From Lachnospiraceae bacterium (GTDB taxonomy: Bacteria > Bacillota > Clostridia > Lachnospirales > Lachnospiraceae), in NCBI GenBank assembly GCA_003520105.1, contig DOVL01000110.1, positions 1 to 12,890 on the forward strand: a stretch of 12,890 bases of DNA, read 5' to 3'. The notes beneath the pieces were generated by a model. The model was not told the DNA's origin and did no database searches. It worked only from the letters and a program-made list of their open reading frames with translations. Below, one piece after another: positions 5,022-11,940 of this stretch; position 1 is the first letter of the stretch; each line of letters opens with the position of its first letter. The position numbers and the translations under genes are program-made.

Positions 5022-7523
5022 TTAATAATCCTCAATTTTCCTGGCAATTTCATCATAGTATTTCTGAGGTTCATTTGCAAGAGCAGAAGGGCTATAGGTC
5101 ACAAGTCCTTCATCAATAATACGCTGTGAAGCAGTCTTATTGTTTGGTGTATAATACCGTGTCTCTGCCATACTAATCTGAAAATCCGTATCGCTACAAA
5201 TAAACGCAAGAAATAAAGCTGCAAGTCCCTTATTAGGACAGTTATCCGTTATTCCTATTATCGTTCCTCCCCAGTAGTGCACTTCAGGTGCCGGACAAAA
5301 GCCCCACAGCTTATCCGAATTACCATCAATAACAGAATTAATCATCCAGCCAGGTCCAAAATAACCGAAAACATTTCCATTCATACCTTCATATTGCCAT
5401 TTTTCCGACCACATAACAGAGTCCTCATTGCTGAGTAAGTAACCCTGAGCAACAAACCTATTGATTATATCAATCTGCTGATTATTTAAAACTTCGCCCT
5501 CATCATATCCGAAACCTCTGTAAAGATCCCCCTTACAACAAACCATCTTATAACCCTTGGCCTTCATTAGTTCAGCCGTTTTTCCAAATGTATCCCAGTT
5601 AGAAAGATAAGTCCTTACAACCTCCGGATCACTGGTTCCCAGAACCTCCTCTGCAATATCTTTTCTATAAATAAATCCCTGAGGACATATATTCGGACAA
5701 ATACCATACATAGCACCGTTTCTACTTGCCAAATCTCTGGTATATTCGTATGATTCACCATAGTATTCATCTAATCCGATTGAATTAAGATCAACTAACC
5801 AATCGCCTATAATATCGTCACTATAGCTCGCGTCAAAAGCAGCCAGTGATGCAGGCCTGGACGTATTATAGGTACCATTAATAATATCAACATAATCCTG
5901 ACCGTTCATGATTGATCCAGTCGAATCAAATATTATTATATTCTTGTATTCTGGATATTTGCTTTCGAAAGCATCTACATACTCTTCTATGGATGCATCA
6001 TTCGAATAAAAATATATCGTTTCATTATTGATCACCGGAAGTTCAGGATAGTCAGCATTAACAATTCCAACCCCGCTGTCATCAACAGTCACATTTGTTC
6101 TGTAATCAGTATTGCTGTAGTCCGGGTTAATATCGAAATATCCCTCAAAGGATAGATATCCATCATATTCTCCATCCTCTGTTTCATTGCTGACATCGTA
6201 ATCAAAGTAGAAATACTTTATACTGCCTGATTTCTCTTCATCATAAAAGAATGAGCAGTTCTCTAATCTGTCTTCTTCAAATTCATCAAGACCATATTTA
6301 TTGTTGTGACCAAGCTTATCACAAACCAGTCTCTCATAGAATTCATCTTTAATCTCGATGATCTTATTGTCCGGATCATCCAGTCTGGTTTCAACCTTAT
6401 CTATATTCCAGTTCCCTGCCAGACCTGAAAATTTAAGATCGGCATATATTTCCCTAACAAGATATTCATCTTCGGTAGTAAGCTTAACTCTGGCTTTACC
6501 TTTAAAGAAGCTGAATTCACTGTCAATTATATCCACATCGGTAACTCTGCTGTAAACACCGTTTTCACCGGTTACGCCCTGAATATAATACCAAAAATGA
6601 TAATACTCCGGAACTCCGGCCACGTTTTCATAATCCGGATCCGGACCGGTAAAATAATCCTTCAGATATTCCTTCGTAGGCTTCCTGAAACCAAACAGAA
6701 GGATAAATCCGCAGGCCAAGAGTAATACGCCAATGATTGACGATATTATGATAACCTTTTTCTTCTTGCCGCCCGGTTTCTTCTGCTTTTTAGGCTTCGT
6801 GCCCGGCCCTGCATTCGAATTCATCATACCATTCTGAGACATCTGTCCGTACTGTGCCTGGCCGTTCATCATTCCGCCCTGTGGCATCTGTCCGTACTGT
6901 GCCTGCCCATTCATCATTCCACCCTGTGGCATCTGTCCGTACTGTGCCTGGCCGTTCATCATTCCGCCCTGTGGCATCTGTCCGTACTGTGCCTGCCCGT
7001 TCATCATTCCGCCCTGTGGCATCTGTCCGTACTGTGCCTGCCCGTTCATCATTCCGCCCTGCATCATCTGCTGGTTGTGCTGCATATTCTGGCCATATGC
7101 CATGTTCTGACCGTACTGCATGTTCTGGCCATACGCCACATTCTGACCATACTGCATATTCTGGCCATACACCATATTCTGACCGTACTGCATATTCTGG
7201 CCATACTGCATATTCTGTGGCATCTGACCATACTGCGCCTGGCCGTTCATCATATTGCCCTGCATCATCTGCTGGTTGTACTGCATGTTCTGGCCATACT
7301 GCATATCCTGCTCGTTCATTATTCCGCTCTGCATATTCAGATCATTTTTCGCCCGATTATTCTGCGTCTGATCGTTCAGTGATTGCTCATTCTGACTCTG
7401 CCCGTTTTCAGGCTGGCGATCTGTTGCATTATCATCAGCCTGCGCTGTCTGCGGTTTTCCGCACCGGATACAGAATTTGTCCTCATCCTTAAGGTCACAT
7501 CCGCAGTAAATACATTTCTTCAT
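5022..7523 (-). CDS. Zinc-ribbon, repeat-rich, membrane-anchored solute-binding-like protein
   Basis: An 833-residue protein of unknown exact role. Seen in order: a zinc ribbon with Cys4, Cys7, Cys18 and Cys21 (CIYCG ... CIRCG); a Gln/Asn-rich stretch at 30-73; a region of 169 residues (74-242) with no Asp, Glu, Lys or Arg, made of hexamers such as YGQNMQ (104-151) and five 15-residue copies of GGMMNGQAQYGQMPQ (156-230); a Lys-rich patch (243-256); one transmembrane helix (about 257-279). Residues 280-500 form an acidic, aromatic-rich region I do not recognise. From about 500 to the end there is a fold like family-1 solute-binding proteins: YFYSNDASIEEYVDAFESKYPE, GFIYRKDIAEEV at 616-627, FGPGWMINSV at 722-731, WGGTIIGIT and TPNNKTA. 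The Lys patch before the helix predicts that the repeats are inside and the binding domain outside. There is no lipobox or cleavable signal. No permease or ATPase gene is in the window, so a receptor or capture role is as likely as transport. The ATG has AGGGG 6 bases upstream and its own promoter. Confidence 0.85.
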   Translation of the reverse strand: MKKCIYCGCDLKDEDKFCIRCGKPQTAQADDNATDRQPENGQSQNEQSLNDQTQNNRAKNDLNMQSGIMNEQDMQYGQNMQYNQQMMQGNMMNGQAQYGQMPQNMQYGQNMQYGQNMVYGQNMQYGQNVAYGQNMQYGQNMAYGQNMQHNQQMMQGGMMNGQAQYGQMPQGGMMNGQAQYGQMPQGGMMNGQAQYGQMPQGGMMNGQAQYGQMPQGGMMNGQAQYGQMSQNGMMNSNAGPGTKPKKQKKPGGKKKKVIIISSIIGVLLLACGFILLFGFRKPTKEYLKDYFTGPDPDYENVAGVPEYYHFWYYIQGVTGENGVYSRVTDVDIIDSEFSFFKGKARVKLTTEDEYLVREIYADLKFSGLAGNWNIDKVETRLDDPDNKIIEIKDEFYERLVCDKLGHNNKYGLDEFEEDRLENCSFFYDEEKSGSIKYFYFDYDVSNETEDGEYDGYLSFEGYFDINPDYSNTDYRTNVTVDDSGVGIVNADYPELPVINNETIYFYSNDASIEEYVDAFESKYPEYKNIIIFDSTGSIMNGQDYVDIINGTYNTSRPASLAAFDASYSDDIIGDWLVDLNSIGLDEYYGESYEYTRDLASRNGAMYGICPNICPQGFIYRKDIAEEVLGTSDPEVVRTYLSNWDTFGKTAELMKAKGYKMVCCKGDLYRGFGYDEGEVLNNQQIDIINRFVAQGYLLSNEDSVMWSEKWQYEGMNGNVFGYFGPGWMINSVIDGNSDKLWGFCPAPEVHYWGGTIIGITDNCPNKGLAALFLAFICSDTDFQISMAETRYYTPNNKTASQRIIDEGLVTYSPSALANEPQKYYDEIARKIEDY
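6834..7058 (-). repeat. Five 45-bp tandem repeats coding for GGMMNGQAQYGQMPQ
   Basis: Five in-frame copies of a 45-base unit encode residues 156-230 of the zinc-ribbon solute-binding-like protein. The copies differ from one another at only a few, mostly silent, bases, for example GCCTGGCCG against GCCTGCCCA on the plus strand; only the last copy changes an amino acid (MSQ for MPQ). A sixth, isolated copy (GNMMNGQAQYGQMPQ) lies at residues 89-103. Such near identity suggests recent expansion or homogenisation. Copy number can change without a frameshift. Confidence 0.95.
7071..7214 (-). repeat. 18-bp tandem repeats coding for NMQYGQ hexamers
   Basis: Eight 18-base units encode residues 104-151: NMQYGQ, NMQYGQ, NMVYGQ, NMQYGQ, NVAYGQ, NMQYGQ, NMAYGQ and NMQHNQ. 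They are less uniform than the neighbouring 45-bp repeats and show an alternating Q/V/A pattern, suggesting duplication of 36-base pairs. Confidence 0.9.
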
Positions 7524-7568
7524 AAAATACCCCTGTTATAACTAAAAAAACAAATATAAAAACAATCT

Positions 7569-7588
7569 ATACATCAGAAATGATGCAT
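7569..7588 (-). promoter_or_regulatory. Hairpin at the predicted 5' end of the solute-binding-like gene transcript
   Basis: On the minus strand ATGCATCA and TGATGTAT pair (8 bp, one G-U) around a TTTC loop. The stem begins at about the expected transcription start of the 7593-7622 promoter. T-rich DNA follows within about 5 to 25 bases, so it could also act as a weak terminator for rqcH readthrough. Confidence 0.35.
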
Positions 7589-7592
7589 ATTA

Positions 7593-7622
7593 ATTCTACT
7601 CTTAACGATAACTCACTGTCAA
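7593..7622 (-). promoter_or_regulatory. Sigma-A-type promoter of the zinc-ribbon solute-binding-like gene
   Basis: On the minus strand a perfect TTGACA (7617-7622) lies 18 bases before TAGAAT (7593-7598). The predicted start leaves a leader of about 60 bases before the ATG at 7523. It lies in the gap after rqcH, so this gene can be controlled separately from rqcH. Confidence 0.6.
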
Positions 7623-7655
7623 TTATCTGTTTGACTTACCAACGCCCGAAAAGCC

Positions 7656-9443
7656 TCAATCATCTGATAGCTGCTTAATGCTGCTGATATTTGGTTCAGC
7701 CATCAGTGAGTAGTTTGTATGATAGATAACATATCCCGGATTGGCATGAGGCGGTTTCTTCAGGTTTTTCTTCTCGGTATAGTCAATTTCAACCTTAGGT
7801 GCATCCTTTCCCGATGAATAGTAAGCCGCAAGTCTTCCGGCCTCTTCATAAGTTCTGTCCGGAATATCCTTGTCATCCTTTTTCTTAACTATCACATGTG
7901 ATCCCGGCATCTTCTTGGCATGGAACCACATATCATTGCCTGATGCAAATTTGAAGGACAGCTCATCGTTCTGAATGTTGTTTCTGCCCACATACATATC
8001 GTAACCGTCGGATGAAACGAAGTGGAGCGGCTTTGATCTCTGAACCATTCCCTTCTGTCCTTTTTTACCACTTGTATTTCCGGCCTGTCCGCCCTTCTTC
8101 ATTTTTCCTCCGGCCTTTGCATAACCGGTCTGTACAAGTTCAAGCCTTATATCAGCAAGTTCCTCTTCAGTCTCTGCCAGCGACAGCTCAGTCTGAACCG
8201 ATCTAAGATATTCCAGCTCAGACTTCGTTTCTTCTATCATCCCCGACAGGAAGTCATAGGTTCTCTTCTTCTTGTTGTATTTTGCAAAATATCTGACACT
8301 GTTTTCGGACGGAGTCAGCTGCTCATCGAGCGGTATGGTTATCTCCTGATTATCATAATAGTTTACGCAGGTAAGTGACTTATCACCCTTCTTTGCGCAA
8401 TAACCATATGTATTGATCAGTTCACCATAAATACGGTACTGCTCCCTGTCCTCAGTATCAGCCAGCTGTTCTCTCTGTATGTCATATTTCTTTGCCGACC
8501 TTTCAACCGCATTCGATAACAAATGCCTCAGATCAGCCGATCTTGTATTTATACGATTTCTGGCCGCTTTAGCCTTATAGAAACTGTAAATAAGCTCTGA
8601 CGGACTTTCGTAATCCCTGCTGTCATATCCATCATAAAGAGAAAGATGAAATGCAGCATATTCAGCCGGGCTTCCGTTCTCCGAGTACGTACAAGGCATG
8701 TACTCGCCGTTTTCTATCATACCCCTTACTTTTACGAAGACTTCCCAAAGTCTGTTCTTCTCATCATCACTAAGCTCTGTCGATGTCTTCCTTGCTTCAA
8801 TTCCGGCTCTGTTACACAACTCCTCAGCCACAACCGGTGAAAAGCCGTTAATCGAAGTATAGATTGCCTTGGCTGTTCCGGTCTTCTTACCTTCCAGCGC
8901 TGCAACAAAGCCTTCCTTTTCGACAACAAGAGGATCAACCTTACCGTTTGAAGGTGGATATATATACTCCCTTCCCGGAAGAACCTCTCTGACCGAGCTC
9001 ACATCACTTGGTATCCTCTTGATACTGTCAAGAACTCTACCGTCATTGTCGACCAGGATAATATTACTGTGTCTGCCCATGATCTCGGTGATCAGTCTCT
9101 TCTCTTCGATGTCACCCATTTCATTTCTGTGTTCGATAAATATCTCTATGATCCTCTCAAAATTCGGTTGTTTTATGTCAACCACTTTACCGTTACCGAT
9201 ATATTTTCTGAGCAACATACAGAAATTAGGTGCTGTAAGCGGTGCGGTTTTATTCTCCTCCGTAAGATAGATAAGGGGGAGCGATGCATCAGCCGTTATC
9301 AGCAGCTTGCAATTCTTCTCTCCCTTGATTGTAAGGTAGAGCTCCTGATCATCTGTCTGCTGTATCTTGGATACTCTTCCTCCAAGGATTTTTTTCTGCA
9401 GTTCCTTCACTATGCTGTTAATCATTATTCCGTCAAATGCCAT
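7656..9443 (-). CDS. rqcH: NFACT family protein RqcH (FbpA-like), ribosome quality control
   Basis: RqcH binds 50S subunits that still carry a peptidyl-tRNA after stalling, and recruits tRNA-Ala to add a C-terminal poly-alanine tag that marks the chain for degradation. Older annotations call it fibronectin-binding protein FbpA. Domains seen in 595 residues: NFACT-N from MAFDGIMINSIVKEL with EIMGRHSNIILVD at 120-132; a helix-hairpin-helix-like stretch NGFSPVVAEELCNRAGI at about 199-215; two charged coiled-coil arms (about 285-345 and 385-440); a Gly/Lys-rich linker (445-468); and NFACT-R with DMWFHAKKMPGSHVIV at 504-519 and HANPGYVIYHT. The Asp-Arg pair important for tRNA binding in Bacillus RqcH appears here as Glu96-Arg97. 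An AGGTGG site 6 bases before the ATG supports the start. It lies downstream of glgA, behind a hairpin, and no clear promoter of its own is seen. Confidence 0.93.
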   Translation of the reverse strand: MAFDGIMINSIVKELQKKILGGRVSKIQQTDDQELYLTIKGEKNCKLLITADASLPLIYLTEENKTAPLTAPNFCMLLRKYIGNGKVVDIKQPNFERIIEIFIEHRNEMGDIEEKRLITEIMGRHSNIILVDNDGRVLDSIKRIPSDVSSVREVLPGREYIYPPSNGKVDPLVVEKEGFVAALEGKKTGTAKAIYTSINGFSPVVAEELCNRAGIEARKTSTELSDDEKNRLWEVFVKVRGMIENGEYMPCTYSENGSPAEYAAFHLSLYDGYDSRDYESPSELIYSFYKAKAARNRINTRSADLRHLLSNAVERSAKKYDIQREQLADTEDREQYRIYGELINTYGYCAKKGDKSLTCVNYYDNQEITIPLDEQLTPSENSVRYFAKYNKKKRTYDFLSGMIEETKSELEYLRSVQTELSLAETEEELADIRLELVQTGYAKAGGKMKKGGQAGNTSGKKGQKGMVQRSKPLHFVSSDGYDMYVGRNNIQNDELSFKFASGNDMWFHAKKMPGSHVIVKKKDDKDIPDRTYEEAGRLAAYYSSGKDAPKVEIDYTEKKNLKKPPHANPGYVIYHTNYSLMAEPNISSIKQLSDD

Positions 9444-9474
9444 CTTGCACCACCTATTTTATTACTACCTAAAC

Positions 9475-9506
9475 TTAACGCCATCTGCACAGGCAGACGG
9501 CGTTAA
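9475..9506 (-). terminator. Long hairpin after glgA
   Basis: A 14-bp stem with one mismatch (TTAACGCCGTCTGC with GCAGATGGCGTTAA on the minus strand) surrounds a CTGT loop, 16 bases past the glgA stop. It is followed by GTTTAGG, a poor T run, so it may give partial termination, allowing some transcription into rqcH, or protect the glgA message end. The stem is nearly symmetrical and could fold in RNA from either strand. Confidence 0.55.
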
Positions 9507-9522
9507 CATCATTGTTAATATA

Positions 9523-10959
9523 TTACAGTTCGTTATACATTCTCTCGTAGATCTTAGCCGAAGTATCCCAGCTGTAATTCTGCTCCATAGCATGTCTCTG
9601 AAGTTCAGCCCATGCATCCTTATCATCGAAGAATACCTTCTTCGAATAATTGATCGTATTCAGAAGATCAAATGCATCATAGTTTGCGAATGAGAAGCCT
9701 GTTCCGCTTCCATCATACTCATTATAAGGAACTACCGTATCCTTAAGACCGCCTGTCTCTCTTACGATCGGAAGTGAACCATAGCGGAGAGCCATAAGCT
9801 GTGTAAGACCACAAGGCTCAAATCTTGAAGGAACAAGTATAGCATCGCAGGATGCATAGATCCTATGTGAAAGATCATCACTGAAATAAATATTTGCCGA
9901 GATCTTAGCAGGATGTATTCCCTGATAATATCTGAACATATCCTCGTAACGTCTGTCACCTGTACCGAGTACAACGAGCTGTGTTCCGTCAGTCATGATA
10001 TCATTCATGATTCTGTCGATAAGGTCGAGACCCTTCTGATCGGTAAGTCTTGAAACGAGACCGATCATATATGCATTCGGATCCTCAGGAAGTCCAAGCT
10101 CTCTCTGAAGAGCAAGCTTATTTGTAACCTTATCCGTCTTATAGTTATCAATATTATAATTCTTAAATATCTTCTTATCCGTATTCGGATCCCATACCTG
10201 ATAATCGATACCGTTTACGATGCCCCAGAGAGACTGCCATCTTGCTCTGAGAAGTCCGTCAAGACCTTCACCATAGTAAGGTGTCTGAATCTCCTGTGCG
10301 TAGGTATTAGAAACTGTCGAAATCTTGTCTGCATAAACAAGACCACCCTTAAGCATACTTCCGTCCTTGTCTATCTCAAGCTTATCAGGTGTAAAGAGAT
10401 AGCCCGGAAGTCCGGTGTATTCCATAAGTGTCTTGATATCCCATCTTCCCTGGAACTGAAGGTTATGAATAGTCATAACCGATTTCATGTTGCTGTAGAA
10501 AGGATTACTTGCAAAAAGTGTCTTAAGGTATACAGGAACCATACCCGACTGCCAGTCATGGCAGTGAACGATGTCCGGCTGGAAACCTACACTAGGAAGG
10601 ATTGAAAGAGCAGCCTTGCTGAAATAGCAGAACTTCTCGATATCCCACTTTGTATCTCCGTAGATGTTAAAGCCGTTGAAATAATACTCATTATCGATGA
10701 AATATACCGGAACTCCTTCATACTCCAGATACATTACTCCGACATACTGCTGCTTCCAGCCGATGTCCATCTGGAAATGAGTGATATATTTCATCTTGCT
10801 CCTGTATTTTTCAGGGAGACACATATAATTCGGCATGATGATCCTGACATCATACTCTTTTCTATCGAACTTCTTAGGAAGCGTTCCAACAACGTCGGCC
10901 AGACCTCCTGTTTTGATAAAAGGAACACATTCAGAAGCAATATAAGCTATTCTTTTCAT
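9523..10959 (-). CDS. glgA: Glycogen (starch) synthase, ADP-glucose type, GT5 family
   Basis: GlgA adds glucose from ADP-glucose to the non-reducing end of an alpha-1,4-glucan, building storage glycogen in the cytoplasm. The start is ATG 10957-10959, with GGAGGG 6 bases upstream; a TTG two codons earlier abuts the ribosome site and is rejected. This gives 478 residues, normal for bacterial GlgA. The N-terminus MKRIAYIASECVPFIKTGGLADVV holds the ADP-glucose-binding KTGGL at residues 16-20. HDWQS follows at about 134-138, SRLTDQKG at 303-310 and the GT-B C-terminal motif SRFEPCGLTQL at 378-388, with the catalytic-site Glu381. The RETGGLKDTV loop is also present. No other glycogen genes (glgB, glgC, glgP) are in the window, so it is a detached member of the pathway. 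It has its own promoter and a leader of about 100 bases with a hairpin. Confidence 0.96.
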   Translation of the reverse strand: MKRIAYIASECVPFIKTGGLADVVGTLPKKFDRKEYDVRIIMPNYMCLPEKYRSKMKYITHFQMDIGWKQQYVGVMYLEYEGVPVYFIDNEYYFNGFNIYGDTKWDIEKFCYFSKAALSILPSVGFQPDIVHCHDWQSGMVPVYLKTLFASNPFYSNMKSVMTIHNLQFQGRWDIKTLMEYTGLPGYLFTPDKLEIDKDGSMLKGGLVYADKISTVSNTYAQEIQTPYYGEGLDGLLRARWQSLWGIVNGIDYQVWDPNTDKKIFKNYNIDNYKTDKVTNKLALQRELGLPEDPNAYMIGLVSRLTDQKGLDLIDRIMNDIMTDGTQLVVLGTGDRRYEDMFRYYQGIHPAKISANIYFSDDLSHRIYASCDAILVPSRFEPCGLTQLMALRYGSLPIVRETGGLKDTVVPYNEYDGSGTGFSFANYDAFDLLNTINYSKKVFFDDKDAWAELQRHAMEQNYSWDTSAKIYERMYNEL

Positions 10960-10988
10960 TTGCAACCCTCCAGGTTTTTTTATGGATT

Positions 10989-11017
10989 ACCGGTCATATC
11001 CTCTGACATGATACGGT
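10989..11017 (-). promoter_or_regulatory. Hairpin in the glgA leader
   Basis: In the predicted 5' leader, the minus strand folds as ACCG and CGGT outside, a small internal loop, then TCATGTC with GATATGA (one G-U) around an AGAG loop. It ends 29 bases before the glgA ATG and 13 bases before the GGAGGG ribosome site. No terminator T run follows. It does not match a riboswitch class that I recognise. Confidence 0.3.
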
Positions 11018-11067
11018 TTATTTCCCCAAACATTTCTGTTTTAAATACATTTCAACCAAACATATCT

Positions 11068-11096
11068 ATTTTATCACAGACACGCCTTTTCTTCAA
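11068..11096 (-). promoter_or_regulatory. Sigma-A-type promoter of glgA
   Basis: On the minus strand TTGAAG (11091-11096) and TAAAAT (11068-11073) are separated by exactly 17 bases. The predicted start leaves a leader of about 100 bases before the glgA ATG. The -35 box lies just past the stop codon of the upstream kinase-like gene. Confidence 0.65.
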
Positions 11097-11102
11097 CGAA
11101 AA

Positions 11103-11741
11103 CTATAGAACTTCTCCGTATCTGCATTTGATGAATTTCTTGATCTCTTCGACGCATCCGCTGATGCCGAAGCGCTCCGTACTGAGGGAAATATCATAGT
11201 ATCTGGCATTCTTCCAGTCGTGTCCGGTATAGTATTTGTAATAATCCGCTCTATGCCTGTCGCGACTGTTGATATAGGAGATCAGTTCCTTCTCAGGCAT
11301 ATCATGAACATAGGAAATTCTCCTTGCACGATACTCGATCGATGCATGGATAAATACACTTACGGTATCATCCCTGTCCTTAAGGATATAATTTGAACAC
11401 CTTCCTACGATCACACATGATTCCTTATCGGCAAGTGCTCTGATGATCTCAGACTGGTACTCAAAAAGATCCTTCATGGAAAGGAAATCATCGCTTTCCT
11501 TCGGTAATTCCTCTCCCTCATGTCCTGCATACTGAACCTTTGCAACACTAAAAAGAGAGGTCCCCTTGATCCTGTCATCATGAGCGACATGATTATCTCT
11601 CATATTACTGCTATCGGAAACAAGCTGAAACATTTCACTGTCATAGCAATTGATCCCCAGTTCCTCGGCAAGTCTTTTCCCGACTTTAAGTCCGCCCGAA
11701 CCGTGCTCTCTGGCAATAGTAATGATAACCTTCTTCTTCAT
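11103..11741 (-). CDS. Cytidylate kinase-like family protein
   Basis: A 212-residue P-loop protein resembling the cytidylate kinase-like family (PF13189), common in Clostridia; its substrate is not established, so I give no gene symbol. The start is ATG 11739-11741, with GGGAGGG 5 bases upstream; an ATG at 11762 lacks a ribosome site and would add seven residues. The protein opens MKKKVIITIAREHGSGG, with the nucleotide-binding loop REHGSGG at residues 11-17, a shorter variant of the usual Walker A. Later features are CVIVGRCSNYIL, the strand VSVFIHASIEYRARRI with the Arg pair expected near the lid, and the basic segment DRHRADYYKYYTG, both typical of this family. True Cmk proteins have a different N-terminus and a CMP-binding insert. 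It has its own strong promoter and lies upstream of glgA, which also has its own, so no functional link is implied. Confidence 0.82.
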   Translation of the reverse strand: MKKKVIITIAREHGSGGLKVGKRLAEELGINCYDSEMFQLVSDSSNMRDNHVAHDDRIKGTSLFSVAKVQYAGHEGEELPKESDDFLSMKDLFEYQSEIIRALADKESCVIVGRCSNYILKDRDDTVSVFIHASIEYRARRISYVHDMPEKELISYINSRDRHRADYYKYYTGHDWKNARYYDISLSTERFGISGCVEEIKKFIKCRYGEVL

Positions 11742-11791
11742 AAGAACCCTCCCTTTTGACATATTTTCCCCAAGAATTCATCCTAGCCTAT

Positions 11792-11820
11792 ATTGTACCA
11801 AAATATAGCGGAACTAACAA
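11792..11820 (-). promoter_or_regulatory. Sigma-A-type promoter of the cytidylate-kinase-like gene
   Basis: On the minus strand TTGTTA (11815-11820) is followed after 17 bases by TACAAT (11792-11797). The predicted leader before the ATG at 11741 is about 44 bases. Confidence 0.65.
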
Positions 11821-11849
11821 TTAAAATTTGATGATAAAAGCCTCTTCGC

Positions 11850-11871
11850 TGTTACGATTATTTCCGTAACA
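11850..11871 (-). terminator. Hairpin in the gap after the cytidine deaminase-like gene
   Basis: TGTTACG and CGTAACA form a perfect 7-bp stem around an 8-base loop on the minus strand, 70 bases past the stop codon. The next bases are GCGAAGAGGCTTTTATC, so a T run appears only about 10 bases later. It may help end the upstream transcript but is not a classic intrinsic terminator. A 14-bp AT-rich perfect palindrome (TGAAAAATTTTTCA, 11882-11895) lies just before it in the transcript. Confidence 0.3.
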
Positions 11872-11940
11872 ATGCTCATCGTGAAAAATTTTTCAATCCC
11901 ATTAACTCTTTTATTCAGCAGCCACACTGATATCATATTC

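Noticed and set aside
6834..7214. Repeats considered as a CRISPR array
   Set aside because: Units are directly adjacent with no unique spacers and are read in frame as protein.
6854..7492. Long plus-strand open frames opposite the repeats (also 7077-7382), giving repetitive proteins
   Set aside because: They are mirror frames of the 45- and 18-base repeats of the minus-strand gene. They have no ribosome site or promoter, and the minus-strand frame has a real zinc ribbon, membrane helix and binding domain.
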